This document shows positions 18,778 through 27,890 of a stretch of 64,000 nt of DNA, piece after piece (position 1 is the first letter of the stretch; every line of letters starts with the position of its first letter). The notes under the pieces are model-generated. The model was not told the DNA's origin. It saw only the letters and a list, made by a program, of their open reading frames with translations, and did no database searches. A program made the translations under genes and the position numbers. The stretch is from contig NZ_VCQT01000029.1 in assembly GCF_005938655.1 (NCBI RefSeq), positions 1 to 64,000 of the forward strand, read 5' to 3'. The stretch comes from Alloalcanivorax gelatiniphagus (GTDB taxonomy: Bacteria > Pseudomonadota > Gammaproteobacteria > Pseudomonadales > Alcanivoracaceae).

Positions 18778-18857
18778 AGCTGCAAGCTGCAAGCTGCAAG
18801 CTGCAAGCTGCAAGCTGCAAGCTGCAAGCTGCAAGCTGCAAGCTGCAAGCTGCAAGC
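18778..18857. repeat. Tandem heptamer repeat (AGCTGCA), about 11.4 copies
   Basis: Perfect 7-bp tandem array ending 15 bases before the SMP-30 start codon, immediately upstream of its ribosome site on the minus strand. It pairs with inverted-sense AGCTTGA heptamers at 18914-18941. Copy number could change by slippage. Confidence 0.95.
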
Positions 18858-18913
18858 CAGAACAGCGTGACGCCCTCTCAAAGCCCGTCAAACCTTAATG
18901 GAGGTGTTTCGCC

Positions 18914-18941
18914 TGTAGCTTGAAGCTTGAAGCTTGAAACT
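18914..18941. repeat. AGCTTGA heptamer repeat, inverted partner of the array at 18778
   Basis: Three to four heptamers (TAGCTTGAAGCTTGAAGCTTG) lie just after the SDR stop codon at 18950 on the minus strand. Together with the 18778-18857 array they form a long imperfect stem around about 56 bases. Confidence 0.8.
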
Positions 18942-18949
18942 AACACCCC

Positions 18950-19750
18950 TCAACCCTTCTCGTTGAACATGGCGATACGCCCGCCATCCACCACCAGATC
19001 ATGGCTGTTGATGAAGCTACCTTCGTCGCTGGCCAGGAACACCGCCGCGAAGGCGATATCGTCGGCCAGGCCGGAGCGCGGGAGGGGGGTGGCCTTGGCC
19101 AGGTTGGCCTGCAGCTTTTCCATCTTGCGTTGGTTTTCCTCGTCGCTGAGGCCCTGGGCGCGTTGGGAGCCGCCCCAGAAGATCGGCGTGGCCACGGCGC
19201 CGGGGGAGATGGCGTTGACGCGGATATTGAACTCGCCCAGTTCGGCGCCGGCCAGGCGGGTCATGTGGGCCACCGCCGCCTTGGCGCCGGAATACAGGTA
19301 GCCGCCCTGGTTCAGGCGGTGGCCGGCGATGCTGGCGTTATTGATGATGCTGCCGCCGCCATTTTCCTTCATCGCCCGGGCGGCGTGCTTGATGCCGAAC
19401 GCCGGAGCGCCAACCAGCAGGCGCATGATGCGGGCGAATTCCTGCTCGTCAAAGGAGTCCACGGTGGTGCGGTCGCCGGCGCCAGCGTTGTTGAACAGGC
19501 AGTCCAGGCGGCCGAACCGGTCCACGGTAAAATCCACCAGCGCGGCGATGTCGTCCTCGCTCATGATGTCGGTACGCTTGAACACGGCGCGCTCGCCCAG
19601 CTCGGCGGCCAGCGCCTCGCCCTTGTCCTCGGAACGCCCGGCCAGTACCACGGTGGCGCCCTCTTCAATGAAACGCCGCGCGGTGGCCTCGCCAATGCCG
19701 GAGGTGGCACCGGTGATCACGGTAATCTTGTCCGCCAAACGATTGCTCAT
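18950..19750 (-). CDS. Short-chain dehydrogenase/reductase (SDR)
   Basis: The 266-residue SDR has TGATSGIG at residue 14, FNNAG, and the catalytic YSGAK (LYSGAKAAVAHM). Helix 2 has LAGRSED rather than an acidic residue right after strand 2, so NADP(H) is possible. A longer loop before the C-terminus (residues about 190-230, WGGSQRAQGLSDEENQRKME) may shape the substrate site. CGGGAGAGAG precedes the ATG. It is one of three consecutive SDR genes in the minus-strand run with the ACAD11-type pair. The substrate is unknown. Confidence 0.87.
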   Translation of the reverse strand: MSNRLADKITVITGATSGIGEATARRFIEEGATVVLAGRSEDKGEALAAELGERAVFKRTDIMSEDDIAALVDFTVDRFGRLDCLFNNAGAGDRTTVDSFDEQEFARIMRLLVGAPAFGIKHAARAMKENGGGSIINNASIAGHRLNQGGYLYSGAKAAVAHMTRLAGAELGEFNIRVNAISPGAVATPIFWGGSQRAQGLSDEENQRKMEKLQANLAKATPLPRSGLADDIAFAAVFLASDEGSFINSHDLVVDGGRIAMFNEKG

Positions 19751-19772
19751 TTCTCTCTCCCGATATTGACGT

Positions 19773-19863
19773 TGCAGGAGCGGCTTCAGCCGCGATTTGT
19801 AGCCGAGATAGTGCCACGGACGGGCATTGCTTTTAAAAACATCGCGGCTGAAGCCGCTCCTAC
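19773..19863. repeat. Inverted pair of REP elements
   Basis: GCAGGAGCGGCTTCAGCCGC and its inverted partner GCGGCTGAAGCCGCTCCTAC are separated by about 45 bases in the spacer between two SDR genes. Each copy also contains its own GCGGCTtcAGCCGC palindrome. Confidence 0.9.
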
Positions 19864-19873
19864 GGGGTGGGGC

Positions 19874-20653
19874 TTAAAACGCCGAGACGCCGCCGTCCAC
19901 GGCGATGGCCTGCCCATTCATATAGGTATTCGCCGGCGACAGCAGCATCAGCATCACGGCGACGATTTCCTCGGGCTCGCCGATGCGTTTCATGGGGCTG
20001 CCGGCGGCCATCATCGCCAGGGTCTGGTCCGCCTGGTCACCGGCGGCCAGCCCGTCGCCCTCCAGCATGGGGGTGCGGGTGTAATAGGGGCAGATGGCGT
20101 TGACGCGAATGTTCTTGCGGCCGCATTCCACCGCGGCGGTGCGGGTCAGACCGATCACCGCGTGCTTGGAGGCGGCATAGGCACCGATCTTGGGACCGCC
20201 GCCGATGCCGGCCATGGAACTGGTATTGAGGATGGCGCCGCCACCGCTTTTGCGCAGGGCCGGAATCTGATACTTCATGCCGAACATCACGCCTTTCACG
20301 TTGACGTTCATCTGCTGGTCCAGCAGTTCACCGGTCAATTCTTCCATGCCCAGAAAACCGTGGGCGATGCCGGCGTTGTTGGCGGCCAGATCCAGGCGGC
20401 CGAAACGTTCCAGGGCGGTGTCCACCAGGGCCGCGCAGTCCGCTTCGCTGGACACATCGCAACGCCGCGCCACCGCTTCCACGCCCTCCGCTTCCAGATC
20501 CGCGGCCAGCCGGTCCAACGCCGCCATGTTGAGGTCACCCAACACCAACCGCGCCCCGCGCCGCCCCAACTCCCGGGCCAACAAAGCACCAAAACCACTG
20601 GCGGCGCCGGTGATCAGCCCCACCTTGCCGGTGAAATCCAGCATTGGGTCCAT
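19874..20653 (-). CDS. Short-chain dehydrogenase/reductase (SDR)
   Basis: The 259-residue classical SDR has TGAASGFG, an Asp after strand 2 (LVLGDLN) pointing to NAD+, AANNAG, and YAASK (GAYAASKHAVIG). The ATG at 20653 is chosen because GGAG lies 6 bases upstream; an in-frame ATG four codons earlier overlaps that site. The C-terminal VDGG (AIAVDGGVSAF) is typical of FabG-like enzymes. It probably oxidises a hydroxyacyl intermediate or a secondary alcohol in the surrounding pathway. It is the middle gene of three tandem SDRs. Confidence 0.87.
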   Translation of the reverse strand: MDPMLDFTGKVGLITGAASGFGALLARELGRRGARLVLGDLNMAALDRLAADLEAEGVEAVARRCDVSSEADCAALVDTALERFGRLDLAANNAGIAHGFLGMEELTGELLDQQMNVNVKGVMFGMKYQIPALRKSGGGAILNTSSMAGIGGGPKIGAYAASKHAVIGLTRTAAVECGRKNIRVNAICPYYTRTPMLEGDGLAAGDQADQTLAMMAAGSPMKRIGEPEEIVAVMLMLLSPANTYMNGQAIAVDGGVSAF

Positions 20654-20717
20654 AGGAATCTCCATCAGGCGCCGGTGCGCGCGGCCGGGGCCGCTGCCTC
20701 ACCGGACGCGGGTGCGC

Positions 20718-20791
20718 AGTTAAAAGTGACAAGTTAAAAGTTGAAGGCGGCTACGTAGCCGCCCTTTTCACTTTCAACTTTCAACTGCTTT
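20718..20791. repeat. Inverted GTTAAAA/GTTGAAA-type repeat element
   Basis: The left arm (AGTTAAAAGTGACAAGTTAA and AGTTGAA) and right arm (TTTTCACTTTCAACTTTCAA) surround a GGCGGCTACGTAGCCGCC palindrome. The element fills the spacer between two SDR genes and would fold into a long hairpin in their mRNA. Confidence 0.8.
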
Positions 20792-21558
20792 TAAATGGTG
20801 AACCCGCCATCCACCACCACACACTCGCCGGTCACGTAACTGGACGCATCCGACACCAGATACAGCACCGTGCCGGCCATCTCGCGGGGTTCGGCGTGGC
20901 GGTGCATGGGGATCTGGGCGATGGCGCTCTTGTAGATGGCTTCCTGTTCGAACAGGGCACCGGCGAATTTGGTTTTGGTCAGGCCGGGCAGCAGCGCGTT
21001 GACGCGGATGTTGAACTCGGCGCATTCCTGGGCGAAGGACTTGGTCATGCTGATCACCGCCGCCTTGGAGATGGAATAGATGCCCTGCATGTTGCCCGGC
21101 GACAGGCCGTTGATGGAGGCGGTGTTGACGATGGCGCCGCCGCCCTGCTCGCGCATCAGCTTGGCGCCTTCCACGGACATGTAGAAGTAGCCGCGCAGGT
21201 TCACGTCCACGGTTTTATCGAAGGCCGCCACCGGGGTATCCAGGATATGCCCGAAGTAGGGGTTGGCGGCGGCGTTGTTGACCAGGATGTCCAGCTTGCC
21301 GCCGTGGGCGCTCTTGATGTGCTCGAAGATCGCTTCCACCTGCGCCATCTCACCGATGTGGCAGGCGAATGCCTCGGCGCTGCCGCCGGCCTCGTTGATG
21401 GCGTCCGCCACCGCCTGGCAGCCGTCGATTTTGCGGCTGGAAACGATCACGTGGGCGCCCTGCTCCGCCAGCAGCTTGGCGATCTCCTCACCGATGCCCC
21501 GGCTGGCGCCGGTCACGAGGGCCAGCTTGCCGGTCAGATCAAACAATTTAGTACTCAT
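20791..21558 (-). CDS. Short-chain dehydrogenase/reductase (SDR)
   Basis: The 255-residue SDR has TGASRGIGEE, VNNAAANPYFG (NNAA in place of NNAG), and YSISK (GIYSISKAAVIS). It resembles the DHRS4-like carbonyl reductases (SSRK after strand 2 favours NADPH). The ATG at 21558 has CGGGAGAG upstream; the longer frame to 21597 starts inside a repeat. It is co-directional with the kinase gene upstream and two more SDRs downstream. It could reduce or oxidise a keto/hydroxy intermediate; the substrate is unknown. Confidence 0.87.
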   Translation of the reverse strand: MSTKLFDLTGKLALVTGASRGIGEEIAKLLAEQGAHVIVSSRKIDGCQAVADAINEAGGSAEAFACHIGEMAQVEAIFEHIKSAHGGKLDILVNNAAANPYFGHILDTPVAAFDKTVDVNLRGYFYMSVEGAKLMREQGGGAIVNTASINGLSPGNMQGIYSISKAAVISMTKSFAQECAEFNIRVNALLPGLTKTKFAGALFEQEAIYKSAIAQIPMHRHAEPREMAGTVLYLVSDASSYVTGECVVVDGGFTI

Positions 21559-21582
21559 TCTTTCTCTCCCGAAAGATGTAAT

Positions 21583-21652
21583 AGCTACAAGCTTCAAGCC
21601 TCAAGCTTCAAGCCGATCGGGCGGCTTAGCCCAGCTTGCAGCTTGCAGCTTG
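21583..21652. repeat. AGCTTCA/AGCTTGC heptamer hairpin element
   Basis: Degenerate heptamers (AAGCTTCAAGCCTCAAGCTT) are followed by the opposite sense (CAGCTTGCAGCTTGCAGCTT) around a short CGGGCGGC core. The element fills the spacer between the kinase stop and the SDR start. Confidence 0.8.
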
Positions 21653-21662
21653 TGACTGTGTT

Positions 21663-22694
21663 TTAGGCCCCTTCGCGGGCAATCTTCATGGCCATGGCGG
21701 CCAGTGGCTCCACCACCTGGGCGGCCCAGCTGGCGCGTTTGCTGGAGGCATTGCCTTCCTGGGCCCGTTTGGCCACGCCCTGGGCGATGGCGGCCAGGCG
21801 GAAGAAGCTGAATGCCAGATAGAATTCCCAATGGTCGATGTGGTCGATGCCGCGCCGCTGGCAGTACATGGCCACGTATTCCTGCTCGGTGGGGATGCCC
21901 AGGGCGTGCCGGTCCTTGCCTTGCAGGCCGGACAGGTTGCCGCCTTCCGGGGGCATGCGCAGCTGCATGCACTGGTAGGCCAGATCCGCCAGCGGATGGC
22001 CCAGGGTGGACAGTTCCCAGTCCAGCACCGCGATCACCCGCGCTTCGTCCGGGTGCCACATCATGTTGTCGAGGCGGTAGTCACCGTGCACCAGGGACAC
22101 CTGGCCGTCGTCGGCGGGCTGATGCTGCTCCAGCCACACCATCAGGTCTTCCATGGCCTGGATAGGGTTGATCTCGGAGGCGCGGTATTGCTTGGTCCAG
22201 CGACCCAGCTGCCGTTCAAAATAGCTGCCCGGTTTACCGTAGTCGGTGAGGCCCACCGCCTCCAGGTCCACGTCGTGCAGCGCCGCCAGCACCCGGTTCA
22301 TTTCCGTGTACATGGCGGTGCGGGTGTCGTTGTCCACTTCCGGAATCGCCGCGTCCCAGAAGATCCGGCCCTGACAGAACTCCATCAGATAGAACATGGA
22401 GCCGATCACGTCCGGGTCCTCGCACAGGTGGTACATGCGCGGCACCGGCACGTCGCTGTCGCGCAGCGCGTTCATCACCCGGAATTCCCGGTCCACCGCG
22501 TGGGCGGATTTGAGCAGCTTGCCCGGCGGCTGCCGGCGCAACACGTACTCGCCGGAGGACGCCTTGATGCGGAACGTGGGGTTGGACTGGCCGCCCTCGA
22601 ATTTTTCCGCGCTCATCGGCCCCTTGAAGCCGGGCACATGCTCTTCCAGATACGCCGTGAGACGCTCGGTATCCAGAGTATCCACCTGGGACAT
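21663..22694 (-). CDS. ACAD10/11-type aminoglycoside-phosphotransferase-fold kinase (LvaA-like)
   Basis: The 343-residue protein kinase-like fold has FEGGQSNPTFRI near residue 30 and YVLRRQPPG. The catalytic loop is LVHGDYRLDNMMW (H-G-D and N) and the metal Asp lies in VIAVLDWELSTLGHPLADLA. This is the family forming the N-terminal half of animal ACAD10/ACAD11, and includes LvaA of Pseudomonas putida levulinate catabolism, which phosphorylates 4-hydroxyacyl-CoA. The start at 22694 has GGAGGAGAG upstream; the longer frame begins inside a REP element. It sits directly downstream of an ACAD11-like dehydrogenase, so the two probably work in sequence on 4-hydroxyacyl-CoA. Confidence 0.85.
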   Translation of the reverse strand: MSQVDTLDTERLTAYLEEHVPGFKGPMSAEKFEGGQSNPTFRIKASSGEYVLRRQPPGKLLKSAHAVDREFRVMNALRDSDVPVPRMYHLCEDPDVIGSMFYLMEFCQGRIFWDAAIPEVDNDTRTAMYTEMNRVLAALHDVDLEAVGLTDYGKPGSYFERQLGRWTKQYRASEINPIQAMEDLMVWLEQHQPADDGQVSLVHGDYRLDNMMWHPDEARVIAVLDWELSTLGHPLADLAYQCMQLRMPPEGGNLSGLQGKDRHALGIPTEQEYVAMYCQRRGIDHIDHWEFYLAFSFFRLAAIAQGVAKRAQEGNASSKRASWAAQVVEPLAAMAMKIAREGA

Positions 22695-22716
22695 GACTCT
22701 CCTCCTTAAAAATGGC

Positions 22717-22791
22717 TGTAGGAGCGGCTTCAGCCGCGAATCGCCGGCGCCATGATCGCCCCGGCCTTCGCGGCTGAAGCCGCTCCTACGG
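22717..22791. repeat. Inverted pair of REP elements
   Basis: GTAGGAGCGGCTTCAGCCGC and inverted GCGGCTGAAGCCGCTCCTAC, about 30 bases apart, fill the spacer between the kinase and the acyl-CoA dehydrogenase genes. Confidence 0.9.
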
Positions 22792-22813
22792 TTTGTTCCT
22801 GTCAACGCCGCGT

Positions 22814-24022
<1,209 letters not shown>

Positions 24023-24073
24023 TGTCGTCTCCGTTGGGAACCCGCGGGCTCCTCTGGCTGTGGATGATCGGGA

Positions 24074-24751
24074 TCAGCTGTAAGTGATGGAATCGCTGCG
24101 GTCTTGCCGGTCCAGGTGAGGCACCTGGTTGAACACCGAAAGGCGGAACACCTTGTCGTTGAAGAAGCCCTGGGTCACGCCGGTGTTCCGAATCTGCAAA
24201 TTAAGCTCCACCACGGTGTCGTCCGCGGTGTTCAGCATATGGCGCATCCACATGGCGATGGCGCCGCCGGAGCTGACCACCAGCACCCGCCGGCGGTCCG
24301 CGTAGCGGGCCTGGATATGGGCCATGGCACCGCCCACCCGGTTATGGAAGCCGAGCCAGCTTTCCGGCAGGGCGCCTTCCAGGCCATCCTCCCGCCAGTG
24401 CTGCATGGCGCGCTTGAGCACCCGGTAGAAGGCGGCCACCGGCGCGCCTTCCGGCGGCGCCTGGTCCGGATGGGCGCTCAGATAGGCCCGGACGATGCTG
24501 TGAAAATCAAATTCGTTGAGGCCGGGCTGCACATCCGCGTCCAGGCGCGTGCCCAACCCTTCCAGAAGCCCTTCGCCGGTTTCCACATGGCGTACCAGGT
24601 CGCCGGTGACCAGGGCGTCGAACTCCAGACCCCGCTCGCGGTAGTACTCGCCCAGCCAGCGTGCCTGCTGGTGACCCAGGTCGGACAGCTTGTCGTAGTT
24701 ATCGGCCCCGAAGGAGGCCTGCCCGTGACGGACCAGGTAAAACTCGGCCAT
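24074..24751 (-). CDS. Histidine-phosphatase-superfamily protein with altered second His
   Basis: The 225-residue protein starts with the superfamily signature (YLVRHGQASFG; R8-H9-G10, the phospho-accepting His). The second catalytic His, normally in V-x-S-H-G-G, is Ser161 here (VVSSGGAIAMW). Similar SSGG variants may exist in other members, so this may define a subfamily rather than a dead enzyme. It lies 51 bases upstream of the ACAD11-like gene on the same strand and is probably first in that operon. That is notable because the pathway proposed there has a phosphorylated intermediate. The substrate is unknown. Confidence 0.82.
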   Translation of the reverse strand: MAEFYLVRHGQASFGADNYDKLSDLGHQQARWLGEYYRERGLEFDALVTGDLVRHVETGEGLLEGLGTRLDADVQPGLNEFDFHSIVRAYLSAHPDQAPPEGAPVAAFYRVLKRAMQHWREDGLEGALPESWLGFHNRVGGAMAHIQARYADRRRVLVVSSGGAIAMWMRHMLNTADDTVVELNLQIRNTGVTQGFFNDKVFRLSVFNQVPHLDRQDRSDSITYS

Positions 24752-24926
24752 GGATACTGTGCCCTCGCAATGTTGGGACCAGCCTAGAGCAGGGCCCGAA
24801 GTTAGTGAAATTGATATTTTGCATCCGGGAGAATAAATGAGACTTATGGGGAAAAGCCTTTATCGTGGAACCCTATTCCGATATTTTCGTGGCTTTATCG
24901 TTGGCGAGACTGGGAGAACAACACCA

Positions 24927-25706
24927 ATGAGCAGCCTGGATCTGAAAAGCGGCTTCGTGGCCGTCACCGAGCACGACGCCCTGCTGGAGGTCACCCTTGA
25001 CCGGCCGGACAAGCTGAATGCCCTGAGCACCGAGATGTACCTGGACCTGGGCCGCGCGGTGGACCACTTCCGCGACCGCGACGACCTCAATGCCCTGCTG
25101 TTGAACGCCAATGGCCGCGCCTTCACCGCCGGCAACGACATCGGCGATTTTCTTAACGCCGACCCGGAAGCGCGCCGCAACGGTGAGCTGAGCGCCGCCA
25201 TGCAGCTGGTGCACCGGCTGCTGGAACTGGACAAGCCGGTGCTGGCCGCGGTGCACGGCAACGCCACCGGCATCGGCACCACCCTGCTGCTGCACTGCGA
25301 CCTGGTGATCGCCGCCGACAGCGCCCGCTTCTACACCGCCTTCATCAACCTGGGCCTGGTGCCGGAAGCCGGCTCCAGCCTGATCCTGCCCGGCCTGCTG
25401 GGTCGCCAGAACGCCAACCGGCTGCTGCTGGCCGGCGACAGCCTGGACGCCGACGAGGCCCTGCGCATGGGCCTGGTGGCCTACCGCTGTGGCGACCAGG
25501 AACTGCGCGACAAGGCCCTGGAACTGGGCGCCAAGCTGGCCGCCAAACCGCCCCAGGCGATGCGCTACACCAAGCAGCTCACCCGCCACGGCGCCGACGC
25601 CATCCGCGAGCAGATCAAGAAAGAGTCGGTCCTGTTTGGCGAGCGCATGTTCAGCGACGAAACCCGGGCGATCTTCGACACCTTCTTGCACAAGAAAAAG
25701 TCTTGA
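24927..25706 (+). CDS. Enoyl-CoA isomerase-like crotonase (ECI2/PECI type)
   Basis: The 259-residue crotonase fold has oxyanion-hole segments FTAGNDIGDF and HGNATGIGTTLLLHCD. The two Glu positions of enoyl-CoA hydratases are not conserved (GTTLL, FINLGL). A Glu in LVPEAGSSL matches the catalytic Glu of delta3-delta2-enoyl-CoA isomerases. It would move a 3-double bond to position 2 during beta-oxidation of unsaturated acyl-CoAs. The ATG at 24927 has GGGAGA upstream; the frame is open from 24837 without a better ribosome site. It stands alone on the plus strand between the histidine-phosphatase-like gene and the TetR gene. Confidence 0.82.
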   Translation: MSSLDLKSGFVAVTEHDALLEVTLDRPDKLNALSTEMYLDLGRAVDHFRDRDDLNALLLNANGRAFTAGNDIGDFLNADPEARRNGELSAAMQLVHRLLELDKPVLAAVHGNATGIGTTLLLHCDLVIAADSARFYTAFINLGLVPEAGSSLILPGLLGRQNANRLLLAGDSLDADEALRMGLVAYRCGDQELRDKALELGAKLAAKPPQAMRYTKQLTRHGADAIREQIKKESVLFGERMFSDETRAIFDTFLHKKKS

Positions 25707-25749
25707 ACAAGAAATAGGCTGCGGTGCCGCCCTGCTCCGCCGCCGGGCC

Positions 25750-25785
25750 ATCGCGGCTGAAATCGCGGCTGAAGCCGCTCCTACG
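25750..25785. repeat. REP element with partial tandem duplication
   Basis: ATCGCGGCTGAA is repeated directly before a full GCGGCTGAAGCCGCTCCTAC copy, between the convergent crotonase and TetR genes. It may also act as a bidirectional stem-loop. Confidence 0.85.
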
Positions 25786-25797
25786 GCGGCCGGGCGG

Positions 25798-26424
25798 TCA
25801 GCGCACGGTCAGGCCGCGCAGGGCCACGGTGGTGACCTCCTCCACCAGGGCGTCCAGGGCGCCGGGGCCGGTGTCATAGCGCGGGTGATACCAGTTGATC
25901 ACCGAATTGAGGGCGCCCAGCACCGGCTTGATGGCCAGGCGCGGGTCGCCGGCGTGCAGGTCGCCCTGGCGGATACCCTCGCACAGCACCTCCAGAAACA
26001 CCTGCTCGTAGCGCCGGCGCCGGTTCTGCAGGCGGGTCAGCTCGCGGCGCTGGGCCTCGGTGGTGCTCAGCCGCAGGTGCATTTGCACCCCCTCCGCCAC
26101 CGCGCGCTGGAAGTGCTGGGTCTCGATCAGGGTGGCCACGTGGCGGCGGGCCATGGCGTGCAGCCGCTCGGCGGCGGGCAGGTCGCGCTTGAGTTCCGGC
26201 TCGATGGCCTCGAACAGAGCGTCCATGCCGCGCTGATGGATGTCGAAGAACAGATCGGTCTTGGAATCAAAGTAGTGATAGACCATGCCCTTGGTGGCGC
26301 CGAGCCGGCGGGCGATGTCGTCGATGCTGGTGGCCTTGAAACCTCGCTCCATAAAGGCGCGTGCCGCCGCGTCCAGAATGGTGTCGCGGGGGCTGGTGTC
26401 CAGCCCGGCCCGGTGGGATGTCAT
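25798..26424 (-). CDS. TetR-family transcriptional regulator
   Basis: The 208-residue protein has an N-terminal HTH (ILDAAARAFMERGFKATSIDDIARRLGATKGMVYHYFDSK split over residues about 15-55). The C-terminal ligand domain is of the type found beside acyl-CoA dehydrogenase operons. The ATG at 26424 has AGAGGA upstream; an upstream extension in the same frame is Arg-rich and unlikely. It is divergent from the acyl-CoA dehydrogenase operon starting at 26696, so it most likely represses that operon with an acyl-CoA as inducer (inference). Confidence 0.9.
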   Translation of the reverse strand: MTSHRAGLDTSPRDTILDAAARAFMERGFKATSIDDIARRLGATKGMVYHYFDSKTDLFFDIHQRGMDALFEAIEPELKRDLPAAERLHAMARRHVATLIETQHFQRAVAEGVQMHLRLSTTEAQRRELTRLQNRRRRYEQVFLEVLCEGIRQGDLHAGDPRLAIKPVLGALNSVINWYHPRYDTGPGALDALVEEVTTVALRGLTVR

Positions 26425-26663
26425 GGAAAGTCCTCTTCTGCCACGCGCTCGGGGCGCCGCCCGTCGGGTCGGGCGGCGCCCCATCTGGGGTAAGGCGCAA
26501 ATGTAGCACGGGCGCGCCGTTTTCCGATGCCTCCCGGGTTAGCCGTTTTTGCACACGGCATGGTCAATAATGTCATTACCGCCGCGATCCGTGCCGCTTT
26601 TCACACTGGACGCACCGGGACGGGGCAAACATACTTTGGGCGCGATTTGCCTAATAAATGAAA

Positions 26664-26681
26664 AGCTGTTTCACAACAGCT
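26664..26681 (+). promoter_or_regulatory. Perfect hairpin/palindrome just before the ribosome site
   Basis: Arms AGCTGTT and AACAGCT with a TCAC loop end two bases before the GGGAGGA ribosome site of the acyl-CoA dehydrogenase gene. It could be a TetR operator or a stem-loop that modulates translation; the sequence does not decide. Confidence 0.5.
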
Positions 26682-26695
26682 CGGGAGGACCCAAG

Positions 26696-27880
26696 ATGTC
26701 GGATCTCGAACAGTTCCGCGCGGAAACCCGGGCCTGGCTGGATGCCAATTGCCCCGAGGAAATGCGCCAACCCCTTAAAAGCCAGGCCGACCACTGCTGG
26801 GGCGGCCGCAAATGGCAGTTCCAGTCCGAGGCTCAGAAAGTCTGGATGGAACGCATGGCGGAGAAGGGCTGGACCGCCCCCCAATGGCCCAAGGAATACG
26901 GCGGCGGCGGCCTGAGCCAGGAACAGGCCGAGATTCTGGCCGAGGAAATGAAGCGCATCAACGCGCGCACCCCGGTGAGCAATTTCGGTTTCTGGATGCT
27001 CGGCCCGGCGCTGCTCAAGTTCGGCAGCGAGGAACTCAAGCGCGAGCACCTGCCGCCGATCTGCCGGGGCGAGATCCGCTGGTGCCAGGGCTATTCCGAG
27101 CCCAACGCCGGCTCCGACCTGGCCAGCCTGCAAACCCGCGCCGAGGACAAAGGCGACCACTTCGTGGTCAACGGCCAGAAGATCTGGACCTCCTACGCGG
27201 ACAAGGCCGACTGGATTTTCTGTCTGGTGCGCACCGACCCGCAGGCCACCAAGCACAACGGCATTTCCTTCGTGCTGTTCGACATGGAAAACGAAGGCGT
27301 TTCCACCCGCCCCATCGAGCTGATTTCCGGCGAATCCCCGTTCTGCGAGACCTTCTTCGACGACGTCAAGGTGGACAAGCACCAGGTGGTCGGCGAGCTG
27401 AACCGTGGCTGGGACGTGGCCAAATACCTGCTCACCCATGAGCGCAACAACATCGGTGGCGAACCGCCGGGCTTCCTCAAGGGCCGTGCCCTGGGCCCGC
27501 TGGCCGCGGAATACGTGGGCACCGAGCACGGCAAACTGGCCGACGCCGGCCTGCGCGCCGACATCGCCAACCTGGAAATCGACCATATGGCGTTCCAGGC
27601 ATTGGTGGGCAAGATCCGCGCCGAAGCGGAAGCCGGCCAGGGCGTGGGCGCCCAGTCCGCGGTGCTCAAGTACTACGGCACCGAGCTGAACAAGCGCCGC
27701 TACGAACTGATGATGGACGCCCTGGGCAGCGAAGGCCTGGAGTGGGACAGCGAGCGCACCCTGGGCGGCCTGTTCGCCCGCGAGTGGCTGCGTTCCAAGG
27801 GCAATTCCATCGAAGGCGGCACCTCCGAGGTGATGCTGGGCATCGTTTCCAAACGCCTGCTGGGCCTGCCGGACGCATAA
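26696..27880 (+). CDS. Acyl-CoA dehydrogenase, catalytic-type subunit
   Basis: The 394-residue acyl-CoA dehydrogenase has WCQGYSEPNAGSDLASLQTRA and KIWTSYADKADWIF (FAD/substrate region). The C-terminal SIEGGTSEVMLGIVSKRLLG holds the Glu and Gly-Thr-Ser-Glu typical of an active subunit. It resembles the FadE/ChsE proteins of steroid and branched-chain acyl-CoA pathways, which work as heterotetramers. The ATG at 26696 has GGGAGGA upstream; the frame is open from 26549 through the promoter. It is first in a five-gene operon ending with the thiolase at 31706, and is followed after 10 bases by a second acyl-CoA dehydrogenase. Confidence 0.9.
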   Translation: MSDLEQFRAETRAWLDANCPEEMRQPLKSQADHCWGGRKWQFQSEAQKVWMERMAEKGWTAPQWPKEYGGGGLSQEQAEILAEEMKRINARTPVSNFGFWMLGPALLKFGSEELKREHLPPICRGEIRWCQGYSEPNAGSDLASLQTRAEDKGDHFVVNGQKIWTSYADKADWIFCLVRTDPQATKHNGISFVLFDMENEGVSTRPIELISGESPFCETFFDDVKVDKHQVVGELNRGWDVAKYLLTHERNNIGGEPPGFLKGRALGPLAAEYVGTEHGKLADAGLRADIANLEIDHMAFQALVGKIRAEAEAGQGVGAQSAVLKYYGTELNKRRYELMMDALGSEGLEWDSERTLGGLFAREWLRSKGNSIEGGTSEVMLGIVSKRLLGLPDA

Positions 27881-27890
27881 GGAGTCGACT

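Noticed and set aside
18763..18891. N-terminal extension of the SMP-30 protein (LQLAACS repeats)
   Set aside because: The extension is the heptamer array read in frame; the ATG at 18762 has its own AAGGAG.
12206..18941. Heptamer arrays as a CRISPR array
   Set aside because: Units are 7 bp and contiguous with no spacers, and no cas genes are present.
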